A program made the translations under genes and the position numbers. A stretch of 64,000 nt of DNA from Candidatus Nitrosocaldus sp. GTDB taxonomy: Archaea > Thermoproteota > Nitrososphaeria > Nitrososphaerales > Nitrosocaldaceae. The notes under the pieces are model-generated. The model saw only the letters and a list, made by a program, of their open reading frames with translations, made no database searches and had not been told where the DNA came from. The DNA is taken from assembly GCA_025054855.1 (NCBI GenBank), contig JANWZS010000001.1:96036-160035 (forward strand), written 5' to 3'. The number at the start of each line of letters is the position of its first letter. Position 1 is the stretch's first letter. This document shows, one piece after another, positions 31,871 through 40,414 of the stretch.

Positions 31871-34675
31871 ATGAGATCATCCTTCCTATTTGCAGTGGCC
31901 ATAACCATAACGGTAATAGCGATCATAACCAACTATGGGAATAGTGCATATGCCCATCCCGTACTGCTGGAGTCTCAGCCAGCTAACCTTGCAAGGCTTG
32001 ACAGCGCACCATCAGAGGTGAGGATGAGGTTCAGTGAGGCAGTGGAGATAGGCTTCAGCAGGGTTGAGGTACTCGACTCATCTGGCAACAGGGTGGATAA
32101 CAACGATCTTGCATACGATGGGGATGAGTTGACGCTCAAGATAACACTGAAGCCTCTGCATGATGATATCTACACGGTAAAGACCAGGGTACTCTCCAAG
32201 ATAGATGGGCATGTGGTGGATTACACAACCATATTCGCCGTTGGTAGTGCTGAGTTGAGGGTGGAGGATGTACCTACCATAAGCAGCAAGGAGATAGTGC
32301 TGCTCCCAGAGTCACTAGCCAGGTTCCCAGGGATGGTCGGGCAGAGCGTGGCCTTGGGTACCGGGATCGCTGTACTGCTGCTTGCAGGAGGGCTGGCAGG
32401 GTACACATCTAGCATGCATGACTCTAGGCTCAGGATGCTCCTCATCTACTCATCCATCGCAGTGATAGCATCAAGCATAGCAATGATAGGCGTGAGCACT
32501 GTAAGGCTGGAGACGGGTATAGTAGATGCGATGACCAACAGGTTCGGCACAATAGTCCTCGTTAGGCTTGGACTTGCACTGTTACTACTTGCAGTACTTG
32601 CAGCAAGGAGCAGGTATACAGCATACGCATCCATAGCAGTAGGGTCCATACTCATAGCAACCAACAGCCTGCTGAGCCACTCCGCAGGTCTCGCAGATCC
32701 AGCACTACCAACTCTAGCGGACTTTGTGCACAATGTAGTTGCATCTGTATGGGTTGGGGGGTTGATATACATGGCATACACGCTCTTACCATCATCTAGG
32801 GCAGAGGCGCCAGTGGCATTGGCAGCCATACCAAGGTTCTCAAGCATGATAGTCGTATGCCTTGCCATAGCATCCATAACTGGAACGTTCATGATCTTTG
32901 CCATAGAGAGCAACCCTGGCAAGTTGCTCAACAGCACATATGGCATGCTGCTACTCATGAAGCTCGGTATAATTGGTGTTATGACTGGGTTTGGGGCATA
33001 CAACCAGATCCTCCACAGGAGGGGCATGAACCTGCTCATCACTACAGGAGGGAGGGGTACTGGTAGTACTGGCACAGGTACAGCAGCAACTGCATCATCA
33101 CTGAACAGGGTATTTGCAAGGAGCGTGAGGGTAGAGGCGGGCATAGGCATAGCGCTGATGCTTGTGATAAGCATGCTAGTGAATACCGTACCCCCAGAGG
33201 GTGAGGTTATAAAGCTCTTTGCTGTACAGGCTAGCGATGGTACAGGTACAGCACCTAACAGGCTCACATCCTACTGGCTCGATGACCAGGTCAGGGTTAG
33301 GCTCAGCATAGAGCCAGCTCTGCTTGGAGAGAACAGGTTCACGCTTGTGCTTACAGCACCAGACGGGAGTGCTCTGGATGATGTATCATCAGTCAGGCTC
33401 AAGGCATCGATGCCGAGTGAGGGTATTGCGCCAGTGGAGTATCAAGCTGTGCGTGCAGGTGATGATGGTGTGTACACTGGGAGTATAACACTGCCTGCAT
33501 ACGGTCCATGGACTATAGAGGTGCTTGCAGCCAGAGAGGGGGCACTCAACATAGCAGTACCGCTGGAGTTCAACCTGAAGCCAAGGCTTGATGATCTTGG
33601 GCTTGAACTGGTGGAATACGAGATGCCAGATGGTGCAAAGCCCTACCATCTCATCCTGGATGGGAGGATGCTCTGGATAAGCGATGTTGGAGGGCCAAGG
33701 ATATGGCTATACAGCATAGACAGTAGAGAGTTCAAGGAGTACAGGATAGATGGCGTGAACCTTGTGACCATACTGAGCAAGGATGCAACTGGCAGGGTAT
33801 GGTTCATAGACCCATCGAGCAGCAAGTTCGGTTACATAACCAAGGATGGTAGGCAGAGGCTGTACGATGCGCCAGATGGTGCAAGGATAGGCTACATAAT
33901 GGTGGATAGCAGGGGCATGGTATGGCTGGCACTGCTCGATAGGGATGCTGTTGCATCGTTCAATGCTAGGGATGGTACGTTCAAGGTGTACAGGCTACCT
34001 ACCAAGGACTCATTCCCCATAGCACTACTTGAGGATGACCAAGGCTATATATGGGTTGCAGAGTCCATAGCAGGCAAGATAGCAAGGATAGATCCAGAGA
34101 GCATGGATGTGAAGGAGTATATGCCAGAGGAGCCCCTGAAGGAGCCCACAGCACTGCTCATGGATAGCAACGGTAACATATGGGTAGCGGAGCATCTGGG
34201 CAATAGGGTAGTTATGTTCAACCCCATACTTGAGAGGTTCACAGGGTACAGTGCAAATGACAAGAACTCGCTACCATTTGGACTTGCAGAGGATAGGTAC
34301 GGGAATATATGGTTTGCACAGCATGTGATCCCAAAGATAGGTGTGCTCGACCCTGTTACTGGTAAGGTCAGGGATGTTGAGATACCTACTAGGAATCCGT
34401 TCAACCAGTGGATTGCAGCAGAGTCCAGCACTGTATGGTTCGCTGAGCCTGAAGGTGGTAAGATAGGTAGCATAGCGATAACAGCAAGGCCAGTGCTTGC
34501 ACCCATAGGTGAGCAGGCTGCAGATGGTGTGAGCAATGGTGAGCAGAGAACCTTGGGGTTCAGGCTTGTAGACGTTGCAGTACCAGTGTTAACATCTATA
34601 ATAGTTGTGGCATCGCTTCTCTTCGTAAAGGGAGTCAATGATCAGAGGAGGGTAGCAGATATGCTGCGAGGTTAG
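31871..34675 (+). CDS. CopC-CopD copper protein fused to a streptogramin-lyase-like beta-propeller
   Basis: A 934-residue exported membrane protein with three parts. First, after a signal peptide ending SAYA, comes a CopC domain (HPVLLESQPANLARL...VRMRFSEAVEIGFSRVEVL...YTVKTRVLSKIDGHVVDY); in CopC the mature N-terminal His and a downstream His (here within KIDGHVVDY) bind Cu(II). Second, about eight hydrophobic helices (residues ~155-440) form a CopD-type copper channel. Third, from residue ~570, a Vgb-like six-bladed propeller (repeats such as GMVWLALLDRDAVASF and GNIWVAEHLGNRVVMF) is followed by a final helix. CopC/CopD import or handle periplasmic copper; the propeller's role here is unknown. 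ATG 31871 follows GTG 31868 directly. It heads the copper cluster. Confidence 0.82.
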   Translation: MRSSFLFAVAITITVIAIITNYGNSAYAHPVLLESQPANLARLDSAPSEVRMRFSEAVEIGFSRVEVLDSSGNRVDNNDLAYDGDELTLKITLKPLHDDIYTVKTRVLSKIDGHVVDYTTIFAVGSAELRVEDVPTISSKEIVLLPESLARFPGMVGQSVALGTGIAVLLLAGGLAGYTSSMHDSRLRMLLIYSSIAVIASSIAMIGVSTVRLETGIVDAMTNRFGTIVLVRLGLALLLLAVLAARSRYTAYASIAVGSILIATNSLLSHSAGLADPALPTLADFVHNVVASVWVGGLIYMAYTLLPSSRAEAPVALAAIPRFSSMIVVCLAIASITGTFMIFAIESNPGKLLNSTYGMLLLMKLGIIGVMTGFGAYNQILHRRGMNLLITTGGRGTGSTGTGTAATASSLNRVFARSVRVEAGIGIALMLVISMLVNTVPPEGEVIKLFAVQASDGTGTAPNRLTSYWLDDQVRVRLSIEPALLGENRFTLVLTAPDGSALDDVSSVRLKASMPSEGIAPVEYQAVRAGDDGVYTGSITLPAYGPWTIEVLAAREGALNIAVPLEFNLKPRLDDLGLELVEYEMPDGAKPYHLILDGRMLWISDVGGPRIWLYSIDSREFKEYRIDGVNLVTILSKDATGRVWFIDPSSSKFGYITKDGRQRLYDAPDGARIGYIMVDSRGMVWLALLDRDAVASFNARDGTFKVYRLPTKDSFPIALLEDDQGYIWVAESIAGKIARIDPESMDVKEYMPEEPLKEPTALLMDSNGNIWVAEHLGNRVVMFNPILERFTGYSANDKNSLPFGLAEDRYGNIWFAQHVIPKIGVLDPVTGKVRDVEIPTRNPFNQWIAAESSTVWFAEPEGGKIGSIAITARPVLAPIGEQAADGVSNGEQRTLGFRLVDVAVPVLTSIIVVASLLFVKGVNDQRRVADMLRG

Positions 34676-34685
34676 CCATTCCATC

Positions 34686-34731
34686 TTGTACCACAAATTA
34701 ATTCTATCGTTGTACCATAAATGAATTAATT
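34686..34731 (+). promoter_or_regulatory. Two copies of the TTGTACCAYAAAT element
   Basis: TTGTACCACAAAT (34686-34698) and TTGTACCATAAAT (34710-34722), 24 bp apart and each followed by an AATTAATT-type tail. The second contains the TATA-like CATAAAT 38 bp before ATG 34754. TTGT...ACAA in the first copy is a short inverted repeat. It probably combines promoter and operator. Confidence 0.55.
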
Positions 34732-34753
34732 AGAGTCGGTACACCCATTCTAC

Positions 34754-36196
34754 ATGAGAGTATTTGTATTGCTCACACTTGCAGTACTGCTGGCATCTAC
34801 TACCATCGTCCACCCTATGGATTATGCGTATGCACATGGCCTTGGGAGAGGAGAGAGCATAGCAAAGAGCGTTGGAGAGAGGATAGCAAAGCTGCATGTC
34901 GAACTGGTGCCAGAGATGAAGAGGTATGGGAGCATGAACGAGCAGAGGCTTATAGTTGAGTTGATGGATGCAGAGAGCGGTGAGGTTATCAGGGGTGTTG
35001 CGCTCGAGTTGAGTATAAGCAGGTTCGCAACCAACGAGTTACTCTTCAGTGAGAGGATATACTCATCGACTGGAATCGCTACAATAGACTTTCAGCCGAG
35101 CACAAGTACCACTACAGAGATAGAGGGAAGGAGCAACGAGCTGGGTTACATCGCAGATGATAGCAGCCCCCTAATCGTCAAGGGCAAGGTCTTCAGTGAT
35201 GCTGGTCTGTATAGGATAGATGCAAAGGTCACTGCAGTAGATGATGCTAGGCTTGAGGAGGCTGAACAGGCATCCTACGAGTTGCTCATAACACTATCAG
35301 AGGCAAGGGAGTTCAAGGTTAACTATGGGGGGAAGGAGTACAGCATAGAGACCATATCGTACTTCGATGCAATAAGAGAGTTCAACTTCGATCCAGAGAG
35401 CATGAGCATAAGGGCTGTGATGCCGTTCAACTGGGATAAGGGGTTCGTTCAGGGTATCCCGCTCTTCCACTTTGAGTTCTACATAAGCAAGGAGTTCAAG
35501 GAACTGGCAGGGAAGGAGTTCAAGGGGATGCTGAATGGTGTTGATGAGCCCATAACAGTGGATAGGGCAGCAGAGGGGTATGTTGTTGTGCACTACATGA
35601 CACCAAAGAACAGACTTCTAAGCATTGCGGATAGGGTACTTGCAGATCCAGATGCAATGAGGGATGAGATGGTCATAGAACTCATCTCCGTAGGTGAAGC
35701 AAGGGATACTGGTATTGGTGCTGGTACTGGGAATGGTACACAGCAAGTAGACCCCTCAACCCTAGACTGGAGCCCAGTGCTAACATCAAGATCAAGCAAG
35801 GGGAGCGTACTTGTGGAGATGCAGTTCGCTCCAAGCACGATAAACGTGAACGATACGGTGTACTTCAGGTTCGTATTCAAGGACCCAAACACTGGAGAGG
35901 AGTTGAAGAGCGTCAGATACGATGTGATGCTCTACGATACACACAATGAGCATGTAGATAGGAGCCATAGGAGCAAGACGATGAGGACTATGCAGGTGTA
36001 CGATGGTTCATTCTTCACAGAGCAGGGTACATACACGCTACTGCTGACCGATGTGAACGATACTGGAGAGAGCGTTAGGTTCAGCATAACAGTCGTTCCA
36101 GAGTTCCCTGTTGGCATTGCCATGGTGGTCGGTGCATCACTTCTCATTGCTGTACTCATGGCAAGACGGATTCCCTATAGGATTGGACTGAACTGA
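34754..36196 (+). CDS. Secreted HGL-type protein with VPEFP anchor (paralogue A)
   Basis: A 480-residue exported protein. The signal peptide ends ...DYAYA, so the mature protein would begin HGLGRG with an N-terminal histidine. A beta-rich body follows (residues ~45-330, with AVMPFNWDKGFVQGIPLFHFEFYI and KGMLNGVDEPITVDRA), then a second Ig-like domain (VLVEMQFAPSTINVNDTVYFRFVF), then VVPEFPVG, a helix and a basic end. It is a paralogue of the 38374-39756 protein, sharing the HGL start, the M..NWDK block, the LNG block and the tail. Secreted AHGL...PEF proteins are familiar in ammonia-oxidising archaea but uncharacterised. Location by CopC-CopD suggests copper or surface work (inference). Confidence 0.75.
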   Translation: MRVFVLLTLAVLLASTTIVHPMDYAYAHGLGRGESIAKSVGERIAKLHVELVPEMKRYGSMNEQRLIVELMDAESGEVIRGVALELSISRFATNELLFSERIYSSTGIATIDFQPSTSTTTEIEGRSNELGYIADDSSPLIVKGKVFSDAGLYRIDAKVTAVDDARLEEAEQASYELLITLSEAREFKVNYGGKEYSIETISYFDAIREFNFDPESMSIRAVMPFNWDKGFVQGIPLFHFEFYISKEFKELAGKEFKGMLNGVDEPITVDRAAEGYVVVHYMTPKNRLLSIADRVLADPDAMRDEMVIELISVGEARDTGIGAGTGNGTQQVDPSTLDWSPVLTSRSSKGSVLVEMQFAPSTINVNDTVYFRFVFKDPNTGEELKSVRYDVMLYDTHNEHVDRSHRSKTMRTMQVYDGSFFTEQGTYTLLLTDVNDTGESVRFSITVVPEFPVGIAMVVGASLLIAVLMARRIPYRIGLN

Positions 36197-36260
36197 TTGC
36201 CACCATATATTTTTAGTTTATTGTTATTTCTGCTCCCATCCAGCACCAATTATTCGATTG

Positions 36261-36278
36261 TTGTACCATAAATCTTTT
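36261..36278 (+). promoter_or_regulatory. TTGTACCATAAAT promoter element
   Basis: TTGTACCATAAAT then CTTTT, with the TATA-like CATAAAT 36 bp before the ATG at 36303. It is the third location of the shared cluster element and supports ATG 36303 over the longer ORF start. Confidence 0.5.
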
Positions 36279-36302
36279 CTATACAAGTTTATTAGATATG
36301 GT

Positions 36303-36824
36303 ATGAACAGGGCTACAATTCTAGCATCCATAAGCGTTGCAGTACTTGTAGCGGTCAGCATAGCATATGTCATGCCAAGAGGGCAGGCAGCAGAGGAGGA
36401 GATGAGGACCGATGTTGTAAGGGATACAGTAACATTACTCCTTGACTGGAAGAGGATAGAGCCCAACGACTTCATACTGATATACGATGCTACTCCATAC
36501 CACATAATGAACGGGCATGTTGCACTGAGGGTACCCTGTGATGCTGCTGGTGAGCCAGCTATAACCGTAGAGGTAGGGGATGCAGAGAGGGGGCTACTCG
36601 CTGAGCCTGAGATGATGCTTCTAGATAACGTCTCAGAGAAGGGCAAGATGTGCGTCTACCACGCCGATCTTGTAAGTACGCATGAGGAGGACAAGGCTGA
36701 GGGGTTCATAACAGATGTAATACTGAAGAATCCACATGACAGGATAGTCACCCTGCCAAGGGGCTCATCCGTGGTGGTTGGAGTAAACGAGATAATGAAG
36801 GGCGAGCATGAGAACGGTCACTAA
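36303..36824 (+). CDS. Small exported protein of the copper cluster
   Basis: A 173-residue protein with one N-terminal hydrophobic segment (ILASISVAVLVAVSIAYVM) that may be a signal peptide or an anchor, and a soluble domain with PYHIMNGHVALRVPCDAAGEP and KGKMCVYHADLV. It has two cysteines and several His/Met in close sequence (HIMNGH, CVYH), a possible metal site; a disulfide is equally likely. No known family is recognised. ATG 36303 is chosen because the shared promoter element lies at the right distance. Gene order and motif put it in one regulon with CopC-CopD and the HGL protein. Confidence 0.65.
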   Translation: MNRATILASISVAVLVAVSIAYVMPRGQAAEEEMRTDVVRDTVTLLLDWKRIEPNDFILIYDATPYHIMNGHVALRVPCDAAGEPAITVEVGDAERGLLAEPEMMLLDNVSEKGKMCVYHADLVSTHEEDKAEGFITDVILKNPHDRIVTLPRGSSVVVGVNEIMKGEHENGH

Positions 36825-37002
36825 CATACCATAGGCAAAAAACCAAGCGCAAAACCAAACGATCACATTTTATTTGTGAGTTTATTCCACAATTAGTATA
36901 TTCTACACAGATGCAATGCTGACTACTTTCCTGTTACTATCGTCCATCACATAATCCATCTCTGGAAGATTGGTTTATATTCCCAAGGCAATGATATATT
37001 TC

Positions 37003-37674
37003 ATGAGGAGCATCCTGTATTCGATTGGTGTACTAGTGGTTATTGCACTGGCAACTGTTGCATCTGTTGACACTGCAGAGGCACATACGAATATAGTTGC
37101 TGGCAACGTTGAGATAGTAGTAGGCTGGTTAAACGAGCCCCCGCTTGTTAACGAGCGTAATGCGATATACTTCGAGTTCACTAGAGATGGTAGACCATAC
37201 GCTGTAGATCCATCTGGCATAAGCATAGAGGTGAGATACGGCAATGCAAGCAAGAGCATCGATATAGAGCCTCTAGAGGGTAAACTTGGGGTCTACGTAT
37301 CCCCCATACTGCCTACTAGGACAGGCACATACTCCGTCTACATAAAGGGTACTGTTGCAGGGAACCCCGTGGATGCCAGTGTACTCATAGAGGATGTGGA
37401 GGGCAAGGGGAGGATAGCGTTCCCAGATACTGAAGGCGGTGATGATGCGAACATAGCCCCAAGGCTCCAGGCAGCGCTCGCTGAGCTGCAGAGGAGCATA
37501 GATGGTCTATCAGCAAGGGTCGATGATCTCGGCAGCAAGGTGAGCGAGATGGAGGGGGGAAAGAGCATACAGATAGATGCTGCATACAACTATGGCATGC
37601 TTGGTCTGGGGCTTGGGGCAGCTGGGGTTATAGTTGGAGTAGGCTCTATGATAGCAAGGAGGAGGCAGAGGTGA
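37003..37674 (+). CDS. Exported, anchored protein with N-terminal His and coiled coil
   Basis: From ATG 37003 (223 residues) the signal peptide SILYSIGVLVVIALATVASVDTAEA is followed by HTNIVAG, so the mature protein may start with His. The first domain (EIVVGWLNEPPLVNERNAIYFEFTRDGR) is an Ig-like fold reminiscent of FixH/YtkA-type domains. A coiled coil (LQAALAELQRSIDGLSARVDDLGSKVSEME) and a C-terminal helix ending RRRQR follow. The start is supported by a TTTATAT box at 36974-36980, about 25 bp before the ATG (leaderless). Upstream TTG and ATG starts fall too close to that box. Function unknown. Confidence 0.7.
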   Translation: MRSILYSIGVLVVIALATVASVDTAEAHTNIVAGNVEIVVGWLNEPPLVNERNAIYFEFTRDGRPYAVDPSGISIEVRYGNASKSIDIEPLEGKLGVYVSPILPTRTGTYSVYIKGTVAGNPVDASVLIEDVEGKGRIAFPDTEGGDDANIAPRLQAALAELQRSIDGLSARVDDLGSKVSEMEGGKSIQIDAAYNYGMLGLGLGAAGVIVGVGSMIARRRQR

Positions 37675-37710
37675 GTAGGCAAGCAAAGAATAGGAGATCC
37701 CATCTACTGC

Positions 37711-38238
37711 TTATATCATACTATTTCTTGTATAGCCTATAACCCTTGCATACACTATCAGCACTGCCACAGCGCTAGTTATAATAATGATCGCTACAGG
37801 GAACTCCGGTATGACCCTGACAGAGAATACCGCCTGCTCCTCTGGTATGGGTATGAAGAGTATGCCTGATACCTTCACGGTTATGCTGTATGGGCCTTCA
37901 GCAGGGAAGGTCACATGCAACTCCTCTATCCCTGGTGTTGAGTGTGTCACTGGATGCTCGAAGACCTTGCTACCATTGGCATCCTCTACAACAACAGCAT
38001 AGTCAACATGCAGCTGTATTCTAGATAGATCTGGCTGGAGGAACCTTATCTGCATCTTGGCCTCCTTGTTCGGCTCTGGTTCCGACCAGAACCTGATCTC
38101 AACGTACAGGGAGCCCCTATCCGTCTTCACTACCATGGGCTCTGTAAGCCCTACACCCTGGCTCTCTGCATAGGCACTGAGTGCAATGGATGATAGCAGT
38201 ATATATGAAAATACACCTGCCATAACCCCGAATATCAT
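37711..38238 (-). CDS. Secreted VPEFP-tailed Ig-like protein
   Basis: A 175-residue exported protein, the only minus-strand member of the cluster. A signal peptide (GVMAGVFSYILLSSIALSAYA) precedes a single Ig-like domain (GSLYVEIRFWSEPEPNKEAKMQIRFL...YAVVVEDANGSKVF), followed by VIPEFPVA, a hydrophobic helix and a basic end. The domain and tail resemble the C-terminal third of the HGL paralogues, so it may be a minimal family member. It starts with Glu rather than His after the likely cleavage site. It converges with the 37003-37674 gene (36 bp gap). Confidence 0.68.
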   Translation of the reverse strand: MIFGVMAGVFSYILLSSIALSAYAESQGVGLTEPMVVKTDRGSLYVEIRFWSEPEPNKEAKMQIRFLQPDLSRIQLHVDYAVVVEDANGSKVFEHPVTHSTPGIEELHVTFPAEGPYSITVKVSGILFIPIPEEQAVFSVRVIPEFPVAIIIITSAVAVLIVYARVIGYTRNSMI

Positions 38239-38373
38239 ATAATGTTTATCTTTGGCACTACATAAAAAGCTAACTTATTATAGCAGTAGGGTGTCAACGG
38301 TTCCCCTCCATATACCTCAACTATCCATAGAGATAGATAAGCCTTATATTATAGATTTGGAGATATCTATCCA

Positions 38374-39756
38374 ATGAGAGTTAAGGTACTGAGTGTGATG
38401 ATACTGCTAACAACGCTTCTAGCGGTACCATACATGCAGGCTAAACCTGTTCTAGGCCATGGTCTACACTCCGATGAGGTTGCGATAGCGAACCTTGGAG
38501 GGAGGGCACTGACTGGCAGGGTAGAGATATATCCCCCAACGCTGGACACAAAGAACCTACCAGATGAGGCCTTCATAAGGATAAGGGTATTCGATGCTAA
38601 TAATAACAACAACATACCAAGTGTATCATACAACATAAGGGTTACACAGGGAGGCAAACTGCTGCTACTGGATAACTTCTACTCGCCAGATGGCGACCTC
38701 TGGCTCAGGATAAAGCCAGATCCAAAGATGAGGCAGGCGATGATCAATGCCCCCCAGGAGCCCACTGGCCTACCAAAGTGGATAGGTACGTTCGACCATC
38801 CTGTGGATGTTAGAGGCCCTATACTGACTGATGGAGGGCTCTATGAGTTCAAGATAGAGATATGGAGCATAGACACACCCAAGAGATTACTTGAGCCTAC
38901 ACTAACCTTCAACGCATATGTAACAGTTGCGACCATACAGGAGTACGAATCGCCAATGGGCAAGCTTGAGTTGAGATCGTTCTACGACAAGATACTCACC
39001 ATGGACTACAAGGAGGAGAACGATGCCATAACATTCACCATGCCGATGAACTGGGATAAGAGGTACCTTGCCACTGTCCCATTCATACACCAGGAGGTTG
39101 TATTCGATGACCCATCGAAGGTTGCTGATAAGTACACTGGGCTCCTGAATGGATTCAGGCTTCCAGAGAGCAACATAGTGATAGATAGGAGTGCAGAGCA
39201 GCCAGTTATACACTTTATGATATTCAACAACACACTCCAGAAGATAGCAGACCACTTTGCGGAGATGGGTGTGCAACCAAAGATTGCAGAGTTCACCCTC
39301 ATCCCTGGAGATGTTGATGTAGGTACACCAATAGAGGTTGATGCAGGGCAGCTATCCAAGTACAGCACGAATGGTGCATACCATGTAAGCATATCCGTGC
39401 CAGATGCCATAGAGCCTATGAAGCCAACTGCATTCTCAATAAGCATAATGGATGCGAACACTGGCGCATTCAAGGATGTACTCTACCAGTTCGTAGTTCT
39501 GAAGGATGGACAGGAGCTGGCAAGGAGGAATGGTGCAACACTTGGAGGCTCAAGCGTCGAGTACTTCACCTTTACGGATCAGCATGCTGGACCAGTGACC
39601 ATAAGGCTTGAGAGGATAGGCAACAACGATGGTGAGAGTGTAGAGTTCTCTGTTACCGTTGTACCAGAGTTCCCATGGGCCCTACTCGCTCTGATCGGTG
39701 CTCTAGGCTCTGCAGTAGCACTTGCTAGGAGTAGATCGATACTGCCTATAAGGTAG
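38374..39756 (+). CDS. Secreted HGL-type protein with VPEFP anchor (paralogue B)
   Basis: A 460-residue paralogue of the 34754-36196 protein. The signal peptide is VKVLSVMILLTTLLAVPYMQA; the mature chain begins either with Lys (after MQA) or with His in HGLHSDEVA (after VLG). Shared blocks are TMPMNWDKRYLATVPFIHQEV, TGLLNGFRLPE, DRSAEQPVIHFMIFNN and the final Ig-like domain before VVPEFPWALL with a basic end. TTATATTATAG at about 38343 serves as TATA box. It lacks the TTGTACC motif of paralogue A, so the two copies may be regulated differently. Function unknown; copper or surface role by context. Confidence 0.75.
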   Translation: MRVKVLSVMILLTTLLAVPYMQAKPVLGHGLHSDEVAIANLGGRALTGRVEIYPPTLDTKNLPDEAFIRIRVFDANNNNNIPSVSYNIRVTQGGKLLLLDNFYSPDGDLWLRIKPDPKMRQAMINAPQEPTGLPKWIGTFDHPVDVRGPILTDGGLYEFKIEIWSIDTPKRLLEPTLTFNAYVTVATIQEYESPMGKLELRSFYDKILTMDYKEENDAITFTMPMNWDKRYLATVPFIHQEVVFDDPSKVADKYTGLLNGFRLPESNIVIDRSAEQPVIHFMIFNNTLQKIADHFAEMGVQPKIAEFTLIPGDVDVGTPIEVDAGQLSKYSTNGAYHVSISVPDAIEPMKPTAFSISIMDANTGAFKDVLYQFVVLKDGQELARRNGATLGGSSVEYFTFTDQHAGPVTIRLERIGNNDGESVEFSVTVVPEFPWALLALIGALGSAVALARSRSILPIR

Positions 39757-39809
39757 CATATCCATTTATTTTACATTTATAATGAGGGGCAGCGTATAAT
39801 AGAGTGAGT

Positions 39810-40340
39810 ATGGTTATGGTTGGAGGTATGCGTACAGCATCGCTCAAGGCACTCCTACCACTACTGCTCCTACTACCATATACTCATGCCAGTGCACACC
39901 AGCTCTTCAACTCTGGGGAGTACAGGATAGCAGGCTACCTTGTACAGGTTGCTACACAACCAGAGATACCTGCCCCAGGCAGCATAGCAAGGATACTCGT
40001 TAGGGTTGCAGATAGCGATGGTAACGATCTCAGGGATGTAACGTTGGGGCTGAGCATATTCAAGAACGATACCCTGGTTCATGCCTTCTCCCCCATGCTT
40101 GCTAGGGATGGACACCTTGAGATAAACTACATCTTCGAGGAGCCTGGGGTATATGTGATAGTGGTGGATGTGTACAACAGCGATGGTAGTATCGTGACTG
40201 CAAAGTTCAACGTTGGTATAGTCAGGGAGTTCGGTTACATATTCATATCGATGGTAGTGCTAGGGGCTACCATGCCAGCGGCAGTAGTTGCTGGTATAAT
40301 GATATACAAGAGGAGGAGTAAAGAGAGGGAGGTCACGTAA
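39810..40340 (+). CDS. Small anchored protein with N-terminal His and REFG tail
   Basis: A 176-residue exported protein. The signal peptide LKALLPLLLLLPYTHASA is followed by HQLFNSGEYRIAGY, giving a predicted mature N-terminal His. One Ig-like domain follows (IPAPGSIARILVRVADSDGNDLRDVTLGLSI...VYVIVVDVYNSDG), then REFGYI, a helix and a basic tail (KRRSKEREV). REFG at the place of VPEFP makes it a PEFG-like variant. ATG 39810 is preferred to GTG 39804. It is the last exported gene before the heme A synthase and oxidase genes. Confidence 0.68.
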   Translation: MVMVGGMRTASLKALLPLLLLLPYTHASAHQLFNSGEYRIAGYLVQVATQPEIPAPGSIARILVRVADSDGNDLRDVTLGLSIFKNDTLVHAFSPMLARDGHLEINYIFEEPGVYVIVVDVYNSDGSIVTAKFNVGIVREFGYIFISMVVLGATMPAAVVAGIMIYKRRSKEREVT

Positions 40341-40414
40341 AGATGTGTTGAGCAATAACCTGTCTATGATAGATAGTCTCCAGCCGTTCGTCAATTCTGC
40401 CTGCCTAGTCGTAA

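Noticed and set aside
32446..33267. 273-codon minus-strand frame inside the CopC-CopD gene
   Set aside because: Hydrophobic antisense image of the CopD helices, not an independent membrane protein.
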